Shown: positions 1 to 7,818 of the stretch, in pieces
Layout of the letters: each line of letters opens with the position of its first letter
Numbering within the stretch: the first letter of the stretch is position 1
NCBI GenBank assembly: GCA_937899725.1
Contig: CALCCA010000122.1
Span: 1 to 64,000 of the forward strand
Length of the DNA stretch: 64,000 bases
Direction of reading: 5' to 3'
Source of the DNA: an uncultured Halomicronema sp.
Lineage (GTDB): Bacteria; Cyanobacteriota; Cyanobacteriia; Phormidesmidales; Phormidesmidaceae
Position numbers and translations under genes: made by a program
Notes under the pieces: model-generated
What the model saw: the letters and a program-made list of their open reading frames with translations, nothing else
Told to the model about the DNA's origin: nothing
Database searches by the model: none

Positions 1-301
1 CCTCCCCCCCTCTTCCCGCCCCTCAGCCACCACACACTCAAATATCCTCCAGCTCCCTGCCCCCCTTTGCCTCTCTAGTCCCCCTTCCCCGCCTTCTCCG
101 CCTTCACTTTTGCCACCCCGCCCCCCCGCCCCCCTGCCCCTCTAGCTCCTCCGCTCCCCACTCTCCCGCCTTTCTCAGTCACCCTGCAGTTCAAAACCCA
201 TCAACGACAACCGTTGCTGACCCACGAGCCCAAGCGTTGCCCTGACTGACGGCCCAAAATCTGATAGTTTTGTAGTTTCCAAACGGCAGGCAGACAAGCG
301 C
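1..301. other. Gene-free leader with a polypyrimidine tract before argF
   Basis: No gene is supported here. The first ~175 bases of the + strand are almost entirely C and T, in runs of up to seven C, with very few G. The strand asymmetry is extreme compared with the rest of the window. The remaining ~125 bases up to argF are ordinary mixed sequence. A similar but shorter pyrimidine-rich spacer lies at about 3306-3382. Confidence 0.6.
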
Positions 302-1228
302 ATGACAGGGTTAAACGGTCGCGATTTTCTCAGCATCATCGATATTACTTCCGCAGAACTCGAATATCTGCTGACGTTGGCTGCCCAGCTCAAGGCCGGT
401 GAGCTGACAGCAGATTGCTCTGGCAAGGTGTTGGGCCTGCTGTTTCGCAAATCTTCTACCCGCACGCGTGTCAGCTTTTCGTCCGCGATGTGGCGGCTGG
501 GCGGGCAGGTGTTGGATCTGAATGTCAACCTGACTCAGGTCAGCCGGGGTGAACCGATTAAAGACACGGCGAGAGTGCTCGACGGCTATTTAGATATTCT
601 GGCCGTGCGCACCTATGACCCGGCAGAACTGCAGGAGTTTGCTGACTATGCCCAGATGCCCATCATCAACGCCCTGACCGATTTAGAACATCCCTGTCAG
701 ATTCTGGCGGACTTTTTGACGATGCAAGAGGCGTTTGAGGCACCTTTGACTGACCTGACGCTGACTTATCTCGGTGATGGTAACAACGTTGCTCATTCGC
801 TCCTGTTGGGCTGTGCGTTAGCGGGCATTAACGTGCGGGTGGCGACCCCCAAGGGCTATGAACCGGCAACCGCCATTGTCGATCAGGCGCAAACGCTCGC
901 GGGCGATCGCTGCACCGTCACGCTGACCGATGACCCCAAAGCCGCCGCGGCTGGTGCCCACGTCCTCTACACCGACGTTTGGGCCAGTATGGGCCAAGAA
1001 GATCTGGCGGAAAAACGGATTCCCATTTTTGAACCCTATCAGCTGAACGATGCGCTGCTGGCGGTGGCTGACCCAACCGCGATCGTGCTGCACTGCTTGC
1101 CGGCCCATCGCGGCGAAGAAATCACCGAGGCGGCGATCGAAGGCCCCCAATCTCGCGTTTGGCAAGAGGCTGAAAATCGCATGCATGCGCAGAAAGCCTT
1201 GCTGGTCGCCCTTCTCGGTGCAGACTGA
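302..1228 (+). CDS. argF: Ornithine carbamoyltransferase
   Basis: Transfers the carbamoyl group of carbamoyl phosphate to ornithine to give citrulline in cytoplasmic arginine biosynthesis. The 308 residues are the normal family length. The carbamoyl-phosphate motif STRTR is at residues 52-56, HPCQ at 130-133, the ornithine-side DVWASMGQE segment near 225-233, and the catalytic HCLPAHR motif at 264-270. The Cys and the ornithine-type C-terminal half separate it from aspartate carbamoyltransferase. The ATG at 302 begins just before the conserved N-terminal helix. It stands alone: the next gene, cobO, is convergent. Confidence 0.96.
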   Translation: MTGLNGRDFLSIIDITSAELEYLLTLAAQLKAGELTADCSGKVLGLLFRKSSTRTRVSFSSAMWRLGGQVLDLNVNLTQVSRGEPIKDTARVLDGYLDILAVRTYDPAELQEFADYAQMPIINALTDLEHPCQILADFLTMQEAFEAPLTDLTLTYLGDGNNVAHSLLLGCALAGINVRVATPKGYEPATAIVDQAQTLAGDRCTVTLTDDPKAAAAGAHVLYTDVWASMGQEDLAEKRIPIFEPYQLNDALLAVADPTAIVLHCLPAHRGEEITEAAIEGPQSRVWQEAENRMHAQKALLVALLGAD

Positions 1229-1231
1229 AGC

Positions 1232-1375
1232 GGAATTGAAGCACTAAAGGAGATTTCCGAGAAAGAATATACCGGCACTGTAAGGGCGGGTTTAGCGAGT
1301 AACCTTCATAATCATTGTTGCCAGGAATCAACAAAACCCGCTCCTACGGGTATCGTCTTTGCTAGAAGTCTCCTA
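1232..1375 (+). repeat. Dispersed repeat family 1, copy A
   Basis: About 145 bp immediately after argF. It aligns along its length with the reverse complement of 5265-5405, including a shared ACTGTAAGGGCGGGTTTAGC block. Inside the unit, a GGCGGGTTT segment near 1286 and an AAACCCGC segment near 1334 are in inverted orientation, as in small MITE-like palindromic elements. There is no coding capacity. Confidence 0.75.
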
Positions 1376-1415
1376 AGAACTCCGTGCTTGGATAAACTCC
1401 AGCACAAACCACATT

Positions 1416-1471
1416 TCTGTAGGGATTTGGCACTGCCAAATCCCTACAACCGGTACGCTATTTTGAGCAAC
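1416..1471 (+). repeat. Dispersed repeat family 2, copy A, with a perfect 13-bp hairpin
   Basis: TGTAGGGATTTGG at 1418-1430 and CCAAATCCCTACA at 1436-1448 are perfect inverted arms around a 5-nt loop. The flank up to 1471 (ending ATTTTGAGCAAC) aligns in reverse complement with 14915-14967 downstream of corA, so this is a dispersed element and not just a gene-specific terminator. It lies between the convergent ends of argF and cobO, where it could also end transcripts, but it has no following T-run. Confidence 0.75.
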
Positions 1472-1505
1472 TTCCTAAGAATGCAACCACCAACCCGGTA
1501 TCGAA

Positions 1506-2186
1506 TCAAAATTCGATGCCGGGCTGGGCTTTGACACCCTGCTCACGAAAGGGATGCTTGATGAGCTTCATTTCGGTGACCAGATCGGCCTGTTCGATGA
1601 GGGCCGGAGGGGCACCCCGCCCCGTTAAAATGACGTGGGTATCGGGAGATTTTTCCGCCAGTCCCGCGAGCACCTGATCCACGGTCAGAAAGCCATGCTT
1701 CAGCGCGATGTTGACCTCGTCGAGCAAAATCGTGCGGCAGGCCGGGTTGCGCAGATACGTGAGGGCCATTTCCCAGGCGGCGGTGGCTTTAGCGATGTCG
1801 CGATCGCGGTCTTGAGTTTCCCACGTAAAGCCTTCGCCGAGGGCGTGAAAGTCGAGCTGGCCAGCCCATCTATCAAACACGGCCTTTTCCGCCGGTTCCC
1901 AAGCGCCTTTAATGAACTGGATGATGGCGACCCGGTAGCCATGGCCGAGCGATCGCAGCACGATGCCCAAGGCGGCGGTGGTTTTACCTTTGCCGTTACC
2001 CGTGTGGACGATGATCAGCCCTTTTTCGACAGTGCGCTCTGCTAAGCGCTGCTGCTGCACCTCTTTGCGGCGCGCCATCTTGCGTTTGTATTGGTCGGCG
2101 CTGAGGCTGGACTCGGTGGACTCCGCTGTGAGGGATGCCGCTGCCGCATCGAGTTCGGTCGAAGCATGGGGGGGTATAGAGGTCAT
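1506..2186 (-). CDS. cobO: Corrinoid (cob(I)alamin) adenosyltransferase
   Basis: Adenosylates the cobalt of corrinoids using ATP in cobalamin synthesis or salvage (CobO/CobA/BtuR family). With the ATG at 2186 the protein has 226 residues. The P-loop HTGNGKGKTT is at about 61-70, followed by the family-typical GxVLRSLGHGYRVAIIQFIKG and, later, a LLDEVNIAL Walker-B-like segment. The first ~55 residues are a charged extension rich in Ala, Ser and Arg, longer than in BtuR. A TTG at 2204 could extend it by six residues. I saw no cobalamin riboswitch upstream, and no other cobalamin gene is nearby. Confidence 0.92.
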   Translation of the reverse strand: MTSIPPHASTELDAAAASLTAESTESSLSADQYKRKMARRKEVQQQRLAERTVEKGLIIVHTGNGKGKTTAALGIVLRSLGHGYRVAIIQFIKGAWEPAEKAVFDRWAGQLDFHALGEGFTWETQDRDRDIAKATAAWEMALTYLRNPACRTILLDEVNIALKHGFLTVDQVLAGLAEKSPDTHVILTGRGAPPALIEQADLVTEMKLIKHPFREQGVKAQPGIEF

Positions 2187-2533
2187 GGAAAACCGCGATC
2201 GCAAGAGCTTACCTATGCTAGCGTGTCGGCTCCGGACTCCTGCTGCTCAATTCTCCCTGAGGTTGAATCCGTCTGCACATTGCCGCCGCCTAATGCCGAT
2301 TTTCCAGGGAGCCGCTCAGAAGTCGGTAGGTGCAACCTTTGCGGTTCTGAAGCGTCTGGGTGAGCGAACGCAGCCCACTAATCACTTGCCGATTGCCGGT
2401 TGCCAAGCTCTGCCAAGATTACCTGTGTTGTTTTGTACTGGAGTCCTGGTGAATTCCGCAACAGTCGCATTGCACAGGAATGAGGAAGTGAGTGGCAAGA
2501 TAGAGGGAACGAGCGATGAAGGAGCTGGACGCC
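2187..2533. other. Intergenic region between divergent cobO and the ADP-ribosylglycohydrolase gene
   Basis: About 350 bp that must hold promoters for both divergent genes. I see no convincing hexamers, riboswitch or RNA gene. The only clear signal is an AAGGAG Shine-Dalgarno sequence at 2519-2524, 9 nt before the ATG at 2534. Confidence 0.4.
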
Positions 2534-3307
2534 ATGCTAGGTGCGATCGCGGGCGATATGATTGGCTCGGTGTATGAGTTCAACAATCGCCGTACCAAGA
2601 ATTTCCCGCTATTTATCGACGACACCACGTTTACCGATGACACGATTTTGTCGGTCGCGGTGGCCGACGTGTTGATGACCGGGGGCAACTATGCCAAAAC
2701 CTTCAAAAAATATTATTGGCGATACCCCAATCCGAGCGGTAGCTATGGCGCGCGATTTCATCAGTGGGCATCGTCGCCCAGTCTGACGCCGTACAACAGT
2801 TGGGGCAATGGCTCAGCCATGCGAGTTAGTCCAGTCGGCTTTGCGGGCGAAACCTTAGACGCGGTCTTGCAAGAAGCGGAAAAAACCGCCGTCGTAACCC
2901 ACAATCATCCCGAGGGGGTCAAGGGCGCGCAGGCGACTGCCGCCGCGATTTTTCTCGCTCGTCATCAGCATTCCAAAGCGGATATTCGCGCCTACATTAG
3001 CGAGACGTTTGACTACGACCTCAACCGCACGGTTGATGAAATTCGTCCTCACTACTTTTTCAACGAATCTTGCCAGGCGACCGTGCCTGAAGCGATCATC
3101 GCTTTTCTTGATGCCGATGATTTTGAAGATGCCATTCGCAATGCGGTGTCGTTGGGGGGCGACTCAGATACGCTGACCTGTATTACCGGTGGCATTGCCG
3201 AAGCCTTTTATGGCGCGGTGCCCGACGACATTGCCCAGCAGGTTTGGGAACGCTTGGATATGCGGCTGAAAACAGTGACCGCTAACTTTCGGGCTCGCTA
3301 CTGCTAA
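2534..3307 (+). CDS. ADP-ribosylglycohydrolase family protein
   Basis: Predicted Mg-dependent ADP-ribosyl hydrolase (DraG/ARH fold), removing ADP-ribose from a protein or small substrate; the actual substrate is unknown. The protein has 257 residues. Metal-binding signatures are GAIAGDMIGSVYE at the N terminus, TDDT at residues 34-37, and GGDSDTLTCITGGIAEAFYG near the C terminus. I chose the ATG at 2534 over an upstream one at 2516 because AAGGAG sits 9 nt before it and because family members usually begin directly with MLGAI. No DraT-like transferase is in the window. The next gene, a cysteine hydrolase, is 75 bp downstream in the same direction. Confidence 0.85.
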   Translation: MLGAIAGDMIGSVYEFNNRRTKNFPLFIDDTTFTDDTILSVAVADVLMTGGNYAKTFKKYYWRYPNPSGSYGARFHQWASSPSLTPYNSWGNGSAMRVSPVGFAGETLDAVLQEAEKTAVVTHNHPEGVKGAQATAAAIFLARHQHSKADIRAYISETFDYDLNRTVDEIRPHYFFNESCQATVPEAIIAFLDADDFEDAIRNAVSLGGDSDTLTCITGGIAEAFYGAVPDDIAQQVWERLDMRLKTVTANFRARYC

Positions 3308-3382
3308 GCTCAAGCCCCTTTCTCTACCAGTCGCCTCTCGGCCTCTACTTCCGACTCCCCACCCTCTACTCGCTACTCCTGT

Positions 3383-4429
3383 ATGACCCTCCAAACCCGC
3401 ACCCCCGTTCCTGATTTTTTTGACCGTCAAAAAGTTGACCAAGTCTATCGTGTGCCCTACCAAGCCCGCGCTGCCGAGGCCCGCACCTGGGCACAAAAGC
3501 ATGACATCACTGCTGCTAGTCGCGATCTCTTTCGTATTTGTCTGCTGCTGATCGATGTGCAAAATACGTTTTGCCTGCCTGAGTTTGAGCTGTTTGTTGG
3601 CGGGCGCTCAGGGCGCGGCGCGGTGGAAGATAATCAGCGCCTGAGCCAGTTCATTTATGAAAATCTGGGCCACCTTACTGCGATCGCGCCCACGCTCGAC
3701 ACTCACACCGCCGCCCAGATCTTTCATCCCTTGTTTTGGGTGGATGCTGACGGCCAACCCCCTGCCCCGATGACGATGATTAGCTATGACGAGGTAGTCG
3801 CCGGGCACTGGCGCGTTAACCCCGAGATGGCTGCCTACATGGCGACCCCCGACCTACAAAAATTTGCGCTGCACTACACTCAGCGCCTGACTGCCGATGG
3901 CAAATACCCCCTCACTATTTGGCCTTACCACTCAATGCTGGGGGGCATTGGTCATGCGCTAGTGTCGACCATTGAAGAGGCCTGCTTCTTTCACTCGATT
4001 GCCCGCAACAGCCCGACTCGCTATGAGATCAAAGGCGGCAACCCCCTCACGGAGAACTACTCGGTGCTGAGTCCTGAAGTGCTGGAGGATGAAGCGGGGA
4101 GCGCGATCGCGGCTAAAAATACGGCCTTTACCGAGGAGCTGTTGACCTATGATGCGATCGTGGTGGCGGGACAGGCCAAAAGCCACTGCGTTGCTTGGTC
4201 TGTGGATGATCTGCTGTCAGAAATCACCCGCCGCGACCCTGCTTTGGCGCAGAAGGTTTATTTGCTCGAAGATTGCACGTCGCCAGTTGTCGTTCCCGAT
4301 GTGGTGGACTTTACTGACGCGGCTGACGATGCGTACCAACGCTTCGCCGAGGCGGGCATGCATCGAGTCACCACGCAAACGCCCCTAGCCGACTGGCCAG
4401 GGATGCAGCTTTCGACGCTACCTCATTGA
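3383..4429 (+). CDS. Isochorismatase-family cysteine hydrolase
   Basis: A 348-residue member of the isochorismatase/nicotinamidase superfamily. The catalytic Asp lies in LLLIDVQNTF near residue 56, and the nucleophilic Cys in VAGQAKSHCVAW near residue 270. Between them are an IWPYHSMLGGIGHAL segment and a large insertion, so it is much longer than nicotinamidase (about 200 residues); the substrate cannot be assigned. It is cytosolic, with no signal peptide. It follows the ADP-ribosylglycohydrolase gene by 75 bp of pyrimidine-rich spacer, so the two may be cotranscribed. A link to ADP-ribose/nicotinamide turnover is only suggestive. Confidence 0.82.
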   Translation: MTLQTRTPVPDFFDRQKVDQVYRVPYQARAAEARTWAQKHDITAASRDLFRICLLLIDVQNTFCLPEFELFVGGRSGRGAVEDNQRLSQFIYENLGHLTAIAPTLDTHTAAQIFHPLFWVDADGQPPAPMTMISYDEVVAGHWRVNPEMAAYMATPDLQKFALHYTQRLTADGKYPLTIWPYHSMLGGIGHALVSTIEEACFFHSIARNSPTRYEIKGGNPLTENYSVLSPEVLEDEAGSAIAAKNTAFTEELLTYDAIVVAGQAKSHCVAWSVDDLLSEITRRDPALAQKVYLLEDCTSPVVVPDVVDFTDAADDAYQRFAEAGMHRVTTQTPLADWPGMQLSTLPH

Positions 4430-4448
4430 GAGAAGAGCGGGGCTGAGA

Positions 4449-4500
4449 TAAGGAGATGGCTAGCAAAAACGATATCCGTCGAGGCCGGTTTTTAGGCACC
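4449..4500 (-). repeat. Dispersed repeat family 1, partial copy C
   Basis: About 52 bp just after the cysteine hydrolase gene. It matches the reverse complement of the right end of copy A and the corresponding end of copy B: GGAGA, then CTAGCAAA-ACGATA-CCGT, then a G+C block and GGTTTT. Only one end of the element is present. Confidence 0.5.
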
Positions 4501-4529
4501 TCATCCATCGGCTGCTGGAAACTCGGTCA

Positions 4530-5078
4530 TCACTGAGCCGTCCCCGGCACGCGCTCTTCTCCACGGAGAATGACATTTGCCAGTTCAAGGGTGGCTTCTT
4601 GAGTCCCATTTTTAATCGCGGCGCTGTAGAGAATGCCGCTTAATTGCCATTGCGCTCTGGCGGTACAAAATGCCCCACAAGTGTTTACAAACTGTCCACT
4701 CATACCATTCTCAAAGCGGATCGGGACAATTTCATCCTGAGGCATCCCTTGACGAACGATGGGGCTGAGCTCCTCTACTGTAATGAACTCGCCATTCCGA
4801 TTTGCCTCGAAATGGCCATAGTTGCAAAAAGTGACTCCTCGGCAATCTGGCGTGTAATCAAAGCTAATCAAGTAATAATCAGACAAACTATCAAAGCTGA
4901 TATAAACCTCATCCATTTCAGGTACCTCATCAGGCAACCAAATCGGCAAGTCCGTTTGTGGCTGCAACTCAGCGATGACCTGATCAATATTAATCGGAGC
5001 CGCACTGACGGCAGCACTGCCTGCCCACAGCAGCAAAGGTAGCGTAGCCAAAGCACGAAACGCATGGATGTAGCGCAT
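4530..5078 (-). CDS. Exported protein of unknown function
   Basis: I do not recognise this 182-residue protein. It begins with a clear Sec signal peptide (positive MRYIHAFR, then a hydrophobic LATLPLLLWAGSAAV core and an AxA-type site near residue 27). The mature part is acidic, has an LPIWLPDEVPE segment, and contains four Cys in pairs (near CRGVTFC and CGAFC) that could form disulfides. It is therefore probably periplasmic or secreted. It is convergent with the upstream cysteine hydrolase gene. Confidence 0.7.
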   Translation of the reverse strand: MRYIHAFRALATLPLLLWAGSAAVSAAPINIDQVIAELQPQTDLPIWLPDEVPEMDEVYISFDSLSDYYLISFDYTPDCRGVTFCNYGHFEANRNGEFITVEELSPIVRQGMPQDEIVPIRFENGMSGQFVNTCGAFCTARAQWQLSGILYSAAIKNGTQEATLELANVILRGEERVPGTAQ

Positions 5079-5434
5079 GATCTCAATGCCTATAAAGATG
5101 TCACAATTCTAACTCGCCTCCTTTGCCTCAAAAATGGTGAGAAGCACTGGTAGCATTGGATTTGTTTATGGTCTAACTATCAATAAGCCGACACAGTTGT
5201 ATTCGAGAACATGTGGGTTTTGGCTGAGGGACTCACCCTAGCGCTTGCTGTTGTCGGTATGTCTTTTTGGAAATTTTTAGCAAAGGCATATCTGTAAAGG
5301 CGGTTTTTGTCGATACCTTAATGGCGATGAACTTAGGCTTTCTGGCTAAACCCGCCCTTACAGTACCGGTATGTTCTTCCTCAGAAATCACCTAGGCGCA
5401 ATTCCCTTAGGTTGGTCAAGATAGATTCTTGCCG
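5079..5434. other. Intergenic region containing repeat family 1 copy B
   Basis: About 356 bp without a gene. Roughly 5265-5405 is the dispersed repeat listed separately. The rest, upstream of the exported-protein gene, is A+T-richer and presumably holds its promoter, but no clear hexamers are visible. Confidence 0.5.
5265..5405 (-). repeat. Dispersed repeat family 1, copy B
   Basis: The reverse complement aligns with copy A (1232-1375) over about 140 bp with small indels. The best-conserved block is the 20-bp ACTGTAAGGGCGGGTTTAGC. Both copies end in a TTTGCTA-AA-T-TCC sequence. The copies lie 4 kb apart in opposite orientation. Confidence 0.75.
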
Positions 5435-6130
5435 CTAAGACTGCCGGGCCGCTGATAATTGTCGATTGCTTTCGAGGGTGAGCTGCACATCCACCAGTTC
5501 TGCCAGCTGCCGAGTCAGATCTTCAGACCGCTTTTTGGCCGTGACTTTGCGGTGTAGAGCAGCCCGCGCCAAGTCTTCGCGATCGCGCTGCAGAGCCACT
5601 TCGGCGACGCGCTGCCAGCTATCCATCTCTTGCCGGGCTCGGTCGTACTGCGTTTTGAGCGTTTGATGGGCGGCGGCAATGTTAGATAACGCCTGATGGA
5701 ACAACCCAATCGCTTCATCTGGGGTGCGATCGCGAGCTGTGCCTTCGATTACAGTGCGCAAAGCCGACCGGTTGTAGCGATCGATCTGGAGCCCAAACCC
5801 CGCGAGTTGCTCACAGTCGCTGTGGCCCGTCTTGCACCAGTTGGCAAAGTGCTCGCAATTATTGGTTAGCAGGTCGTACTGCTGCTCGTCGAGGCGGCTT
5901 GCGGCCCGTTGCACCACAACATGGGGCAAATAAGCCATCGAGCGGGGTTTCACAAAGATGCGCCCGCCGCGAGCAAACAAATCACGGGGCGTGCGAGTGA
6001 TGGTGGGCACCTCTAACCCTTTGTAGTAATGAATGATGTCATCATCGCCGCAGTCGATGCCGTGATGTTCATACACACCGGGCACCCCAGCCACCTCTCG
6101 CATGGCATATACCTGGTCACCTAGTGCCAT
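5435..6130 (-). CDS. LRAT-domain protein fused to a PspA/IM30-like helical segment
   Basis: A 231-residue two-part protein. Residues 1-107 are an LRAT-type (lecithin:retinol acyltransferase, NlpC/P60-like) domain: GDQVYAM, His23 in the HHGI motif, His34 in the DIIHYY strand, and Cys92 in the hallmark NNCEHFAN motif. This is the His-His-Cys set of thiol acyltransferases and phospholipases. Residues ~139-231 are predicted coiled coil and resemble the PspA/Vipp1 helical hairpin. The stretch WQRVAEVALQRDREDLARAA (172-191) is near-identical in pattern to the corresponding PspA segment. There is no signal peptide. A GTG at 6133 could add one residue. It probably acts on membrane lipids at the cytoplasmic face; that function is inferred. 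Confidence 0.82.
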   Translation of the reverse strand: MALGDQVYAMREVAGVPGVYEHHGIDCGDDDIIHYYKGLEVPTITRTPRDLFARGGRIFVKPRSMAYLPHVVVQRAASRLDEQQYDLLTNNCEHFANWCKTGHSDCEQLAGFGLQIDRYNRSALRTVIEGTARDRTPDEAIGLFHQALSNIAAAHQTLKTQYDRARQEMDSWQRVAEVALQRDREDLARAALHRKVTAKKRSEDLTRQLAELVDVQLTLESNRQLSAARQS

Positions 6131-6467
6131 CACTTCGTTCTCCGGTTGATTGGGTCCGTAATCTGCAAGCCGCTGACACCCTGACTTGCTGTAGATGTTC
6201 TAGCCCTGTCGATAGCCCAGCCGCATGCTTTAACGGTTGGCAGTCAGCTGAAGACGCTAGCGAGCGCCTGCAGACTAAAGGCATGAGCTGGTATCAAGTC
6301 GCAATCAAGCCGATGGGGCTAAAAGCCTAGACTCGTCACCTCACGGATATCTGCTAGAGTTCTCGCCAAGTGAGTGCTGTCTAATTAAGGGTACTAGACT
6401 GACGATTCCGGGTTCGCGATCGCACGCGATGCTTCTGTGGGCACCCGCTGTGGCTCCGTGCCGTGAT
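6131..6467. other. Intergenic region, nothing recognised
   Basis: About 337 bp between the FHA gene and the LRAT-PspA gene, both on the minus strand. I see no conserved gene, repeat or clear terminator. It should contain the promoter of the LRAT-PspA gene. Confidence 0.35.
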
Positions 6468-6899
6468 TTAGCTTTCGTCGAAATTAGTGGAGTGAATATC
6501 CGTTTTGTCTTCTGGCCCCACCGATGGAGAAGCGGCTTTGGTGCGGGTTACTACGCCATCTCTGAGCTTACGTAATGCTCTGACAGAATCAGTCCCTTCT
6601 TGCTCAATATTGATTTGAATATTTGGGCCAGACCGGGCTAAGCGAATGACGATGCCATCTTCGGCGGGGGCTTGAGCAACGCGCTTACCGTCGAGATAGG
6701 TGCCATTCGTCCCAAGGTTAACGATTTCCCAACCATCATCAACCTGGCGCAGTTCGACATGGTGGCGTGAAACGACTGCGCTGTACAAGACGACATGATT
6801 TTCGGTAGAGCGCCCAATCCTGATGACGGGGTCTTCTTTAAAAGTCCAGTTTTGAACGGGCTCTTTGTTCAGAGGATGTAGTAGCGATAGGGTAATCAC
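6468..6899 (-). CDS. FHA-domain protein
   Basis: A 143-residue protein made of one forkhead-associated (phosphothreonine-binding) domain plus a polar tail. The FHA core runs from about residue 25 to 85, with IGRSTENHVVL, SRHHVEL and LGTNGTYLDG, so the phosphate-binding Arg, Ser, His and Asn are all present. FHA proteins read out Ser/Thr kinase signalling, but no kinase is in this window. The start is GTG at 6899, the only candidate start before the domain. It lies 85 bp downstream of a second FHA gene on the same strand, with an exact 18-bp tandem duplication in between. Confidence 0.88.
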   Translation of the reverse strand: MITLSLLHPLNKEPVQNWTFKEDPVIRIGRSTENHVVLYSAVVSRHHVELRQVDDGWEIVNLGTNGTYLDGKRVAQAPAEDGIVIRLARSGPNIQINIEQEGTDSVRALRKLRDGVVTRTKAASPSVGPEDKTDIHSTNFDES

Positions 6900-6942
6900 A
6901 TCACTCGATTCGTAGGGGGTCGCGGAGGTTTAGGAAAGCATC

Positions 6943-6978
6943 AAAACTAGCTTAAGGGTAAAAACTAGCTTAAGGGTA
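6943..6978. repeat. Exact tandem duplication of 18 bp between two FHA genes
   Basis: AAAACTAGCTTAAGGGTA occurs twice head to tail (6943-6960 and 6961-6978). The unit contains the palindromic core CTTAAG and an AGCT. It lies just upstream of the shorter FHA gene and just past the stop of the longer one, so it may be a duplicated operator or simply a replication-slippage product. Confidence 0.85.
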
Positions 6979-6984
6979 AACCAC

Positions 6985-7818
6985 TTAGCCAGATTGGAAA
7001 ATAAAGGTAACCTTATCACCCTTACCGAGGGCTATTCTATCGCCCGCTCTGAGACGGTGTCGATTGCCGGGCGGTAAGGGCATGGTGTTGACATAGGTGC
7101 CGTTGGAACTACCGACATCTTCTAAGTAGTAAATGTCGCCTTCAACGCGGATGTTGGCATGTACCCGTGACACAATTTCAGAATTGGGAAACCCAGCAAC
7201 ATCAATGGTCGGGGGAATGCGATCGTTGGGTTTGCCAATGTGCAAAATGCTGAGCTGGGGCGGTAGCTCAACGGGGGTATTGGTTTGCACGTGAAACAGC
7301 TGGGCCTGATTGATTTGCAGCTGGGTGGAGCTGCTGCTGGTCGTTAAGGGCGTGACCGTCGGCAAAGGCGACGAGGGCGGTTCGATCCGGGGGGGCGATT
7401 CTGCGGGCGGTTCACTGCCCGGGGCCGATGGTGCGGCGGGCGCTTCGCTGAGCGGGGCCGCAATGCCCTCGGGTGCGGGCTCTGCAGCGGGCGGCTCTGC
7501 GATCGCCGCTTCAGCGACGGGGGTTTCACCGGCACCCACATCCTCCGTCACGATCAGCGGGTCTAGGGGTAATAAGTCGGGAATCTCCACCTCAATCTCG
7601 CTGGGGAGAGTGAGTTCTATATCCGGGGTGGTGGCGGACGAGGCGGAGAGCGTTGAATTTCTCAGGTCAAACCCACATTGGCCGCAAAAGCTCGCGTCAG
7701 ACTGTACCGAGGCACCGCAGCTCGGACAGTTTGCCAACGTCGGTAAAGGCGTATAACAAGCTTCACACTGCACTGCACCATCGGGATTTTGATGATTACA
7801 GTTGGGGCAAACGATCAT
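6985..7818 (-). CDS. Zinc-ribbon and FHA-domain protein
   Basis: A 277-residue protein. Residues 1-52 form two short zinc ribbons (CPNC with CEAC, then CPSC with CGQC; eight Cys in CxxC pairs). Residues ~60-165 are a Pro/Ala/Glu-rich, disordered linker. Residues ~185-277 are an FHA domain with IVSRVHANI and GSSNGTYVN, the phosphothreonine-binding signature. Such proteins act as adaptors in cyanobacterial Ser/Thr kinase signalling. The ATG at 7818 is directly before the first CxxC. It is likely cotranscribed with the shorter FHA gene 85 bp downstream. Confidence 0.9.
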   Translation of the reverse strand: MIVCPNCNHQNPDGAVQCEACYTPLPTLANCPSCGASVQSDASFCGQCGFDLRNSTLSASSATTPDIELTLPSEIEVEIPDLLPLDPLIVTEDVGAGETPVAEAAIAEPPAAEPAPEGIAAPLSEAPAAPSAPGSEPPAESPPRIEPPSSPLPTVTPLTTSSSSTQLQINQAQLFHVQTNTPVELPPQLSILHIGKPNDRIPPTIDVAGFPNSEIVSRVHANIRVEGDIYYLEDVGSSNGTYVNTMPLPPGNRHRLRAGDRIALGKGDKVTFIFQSG

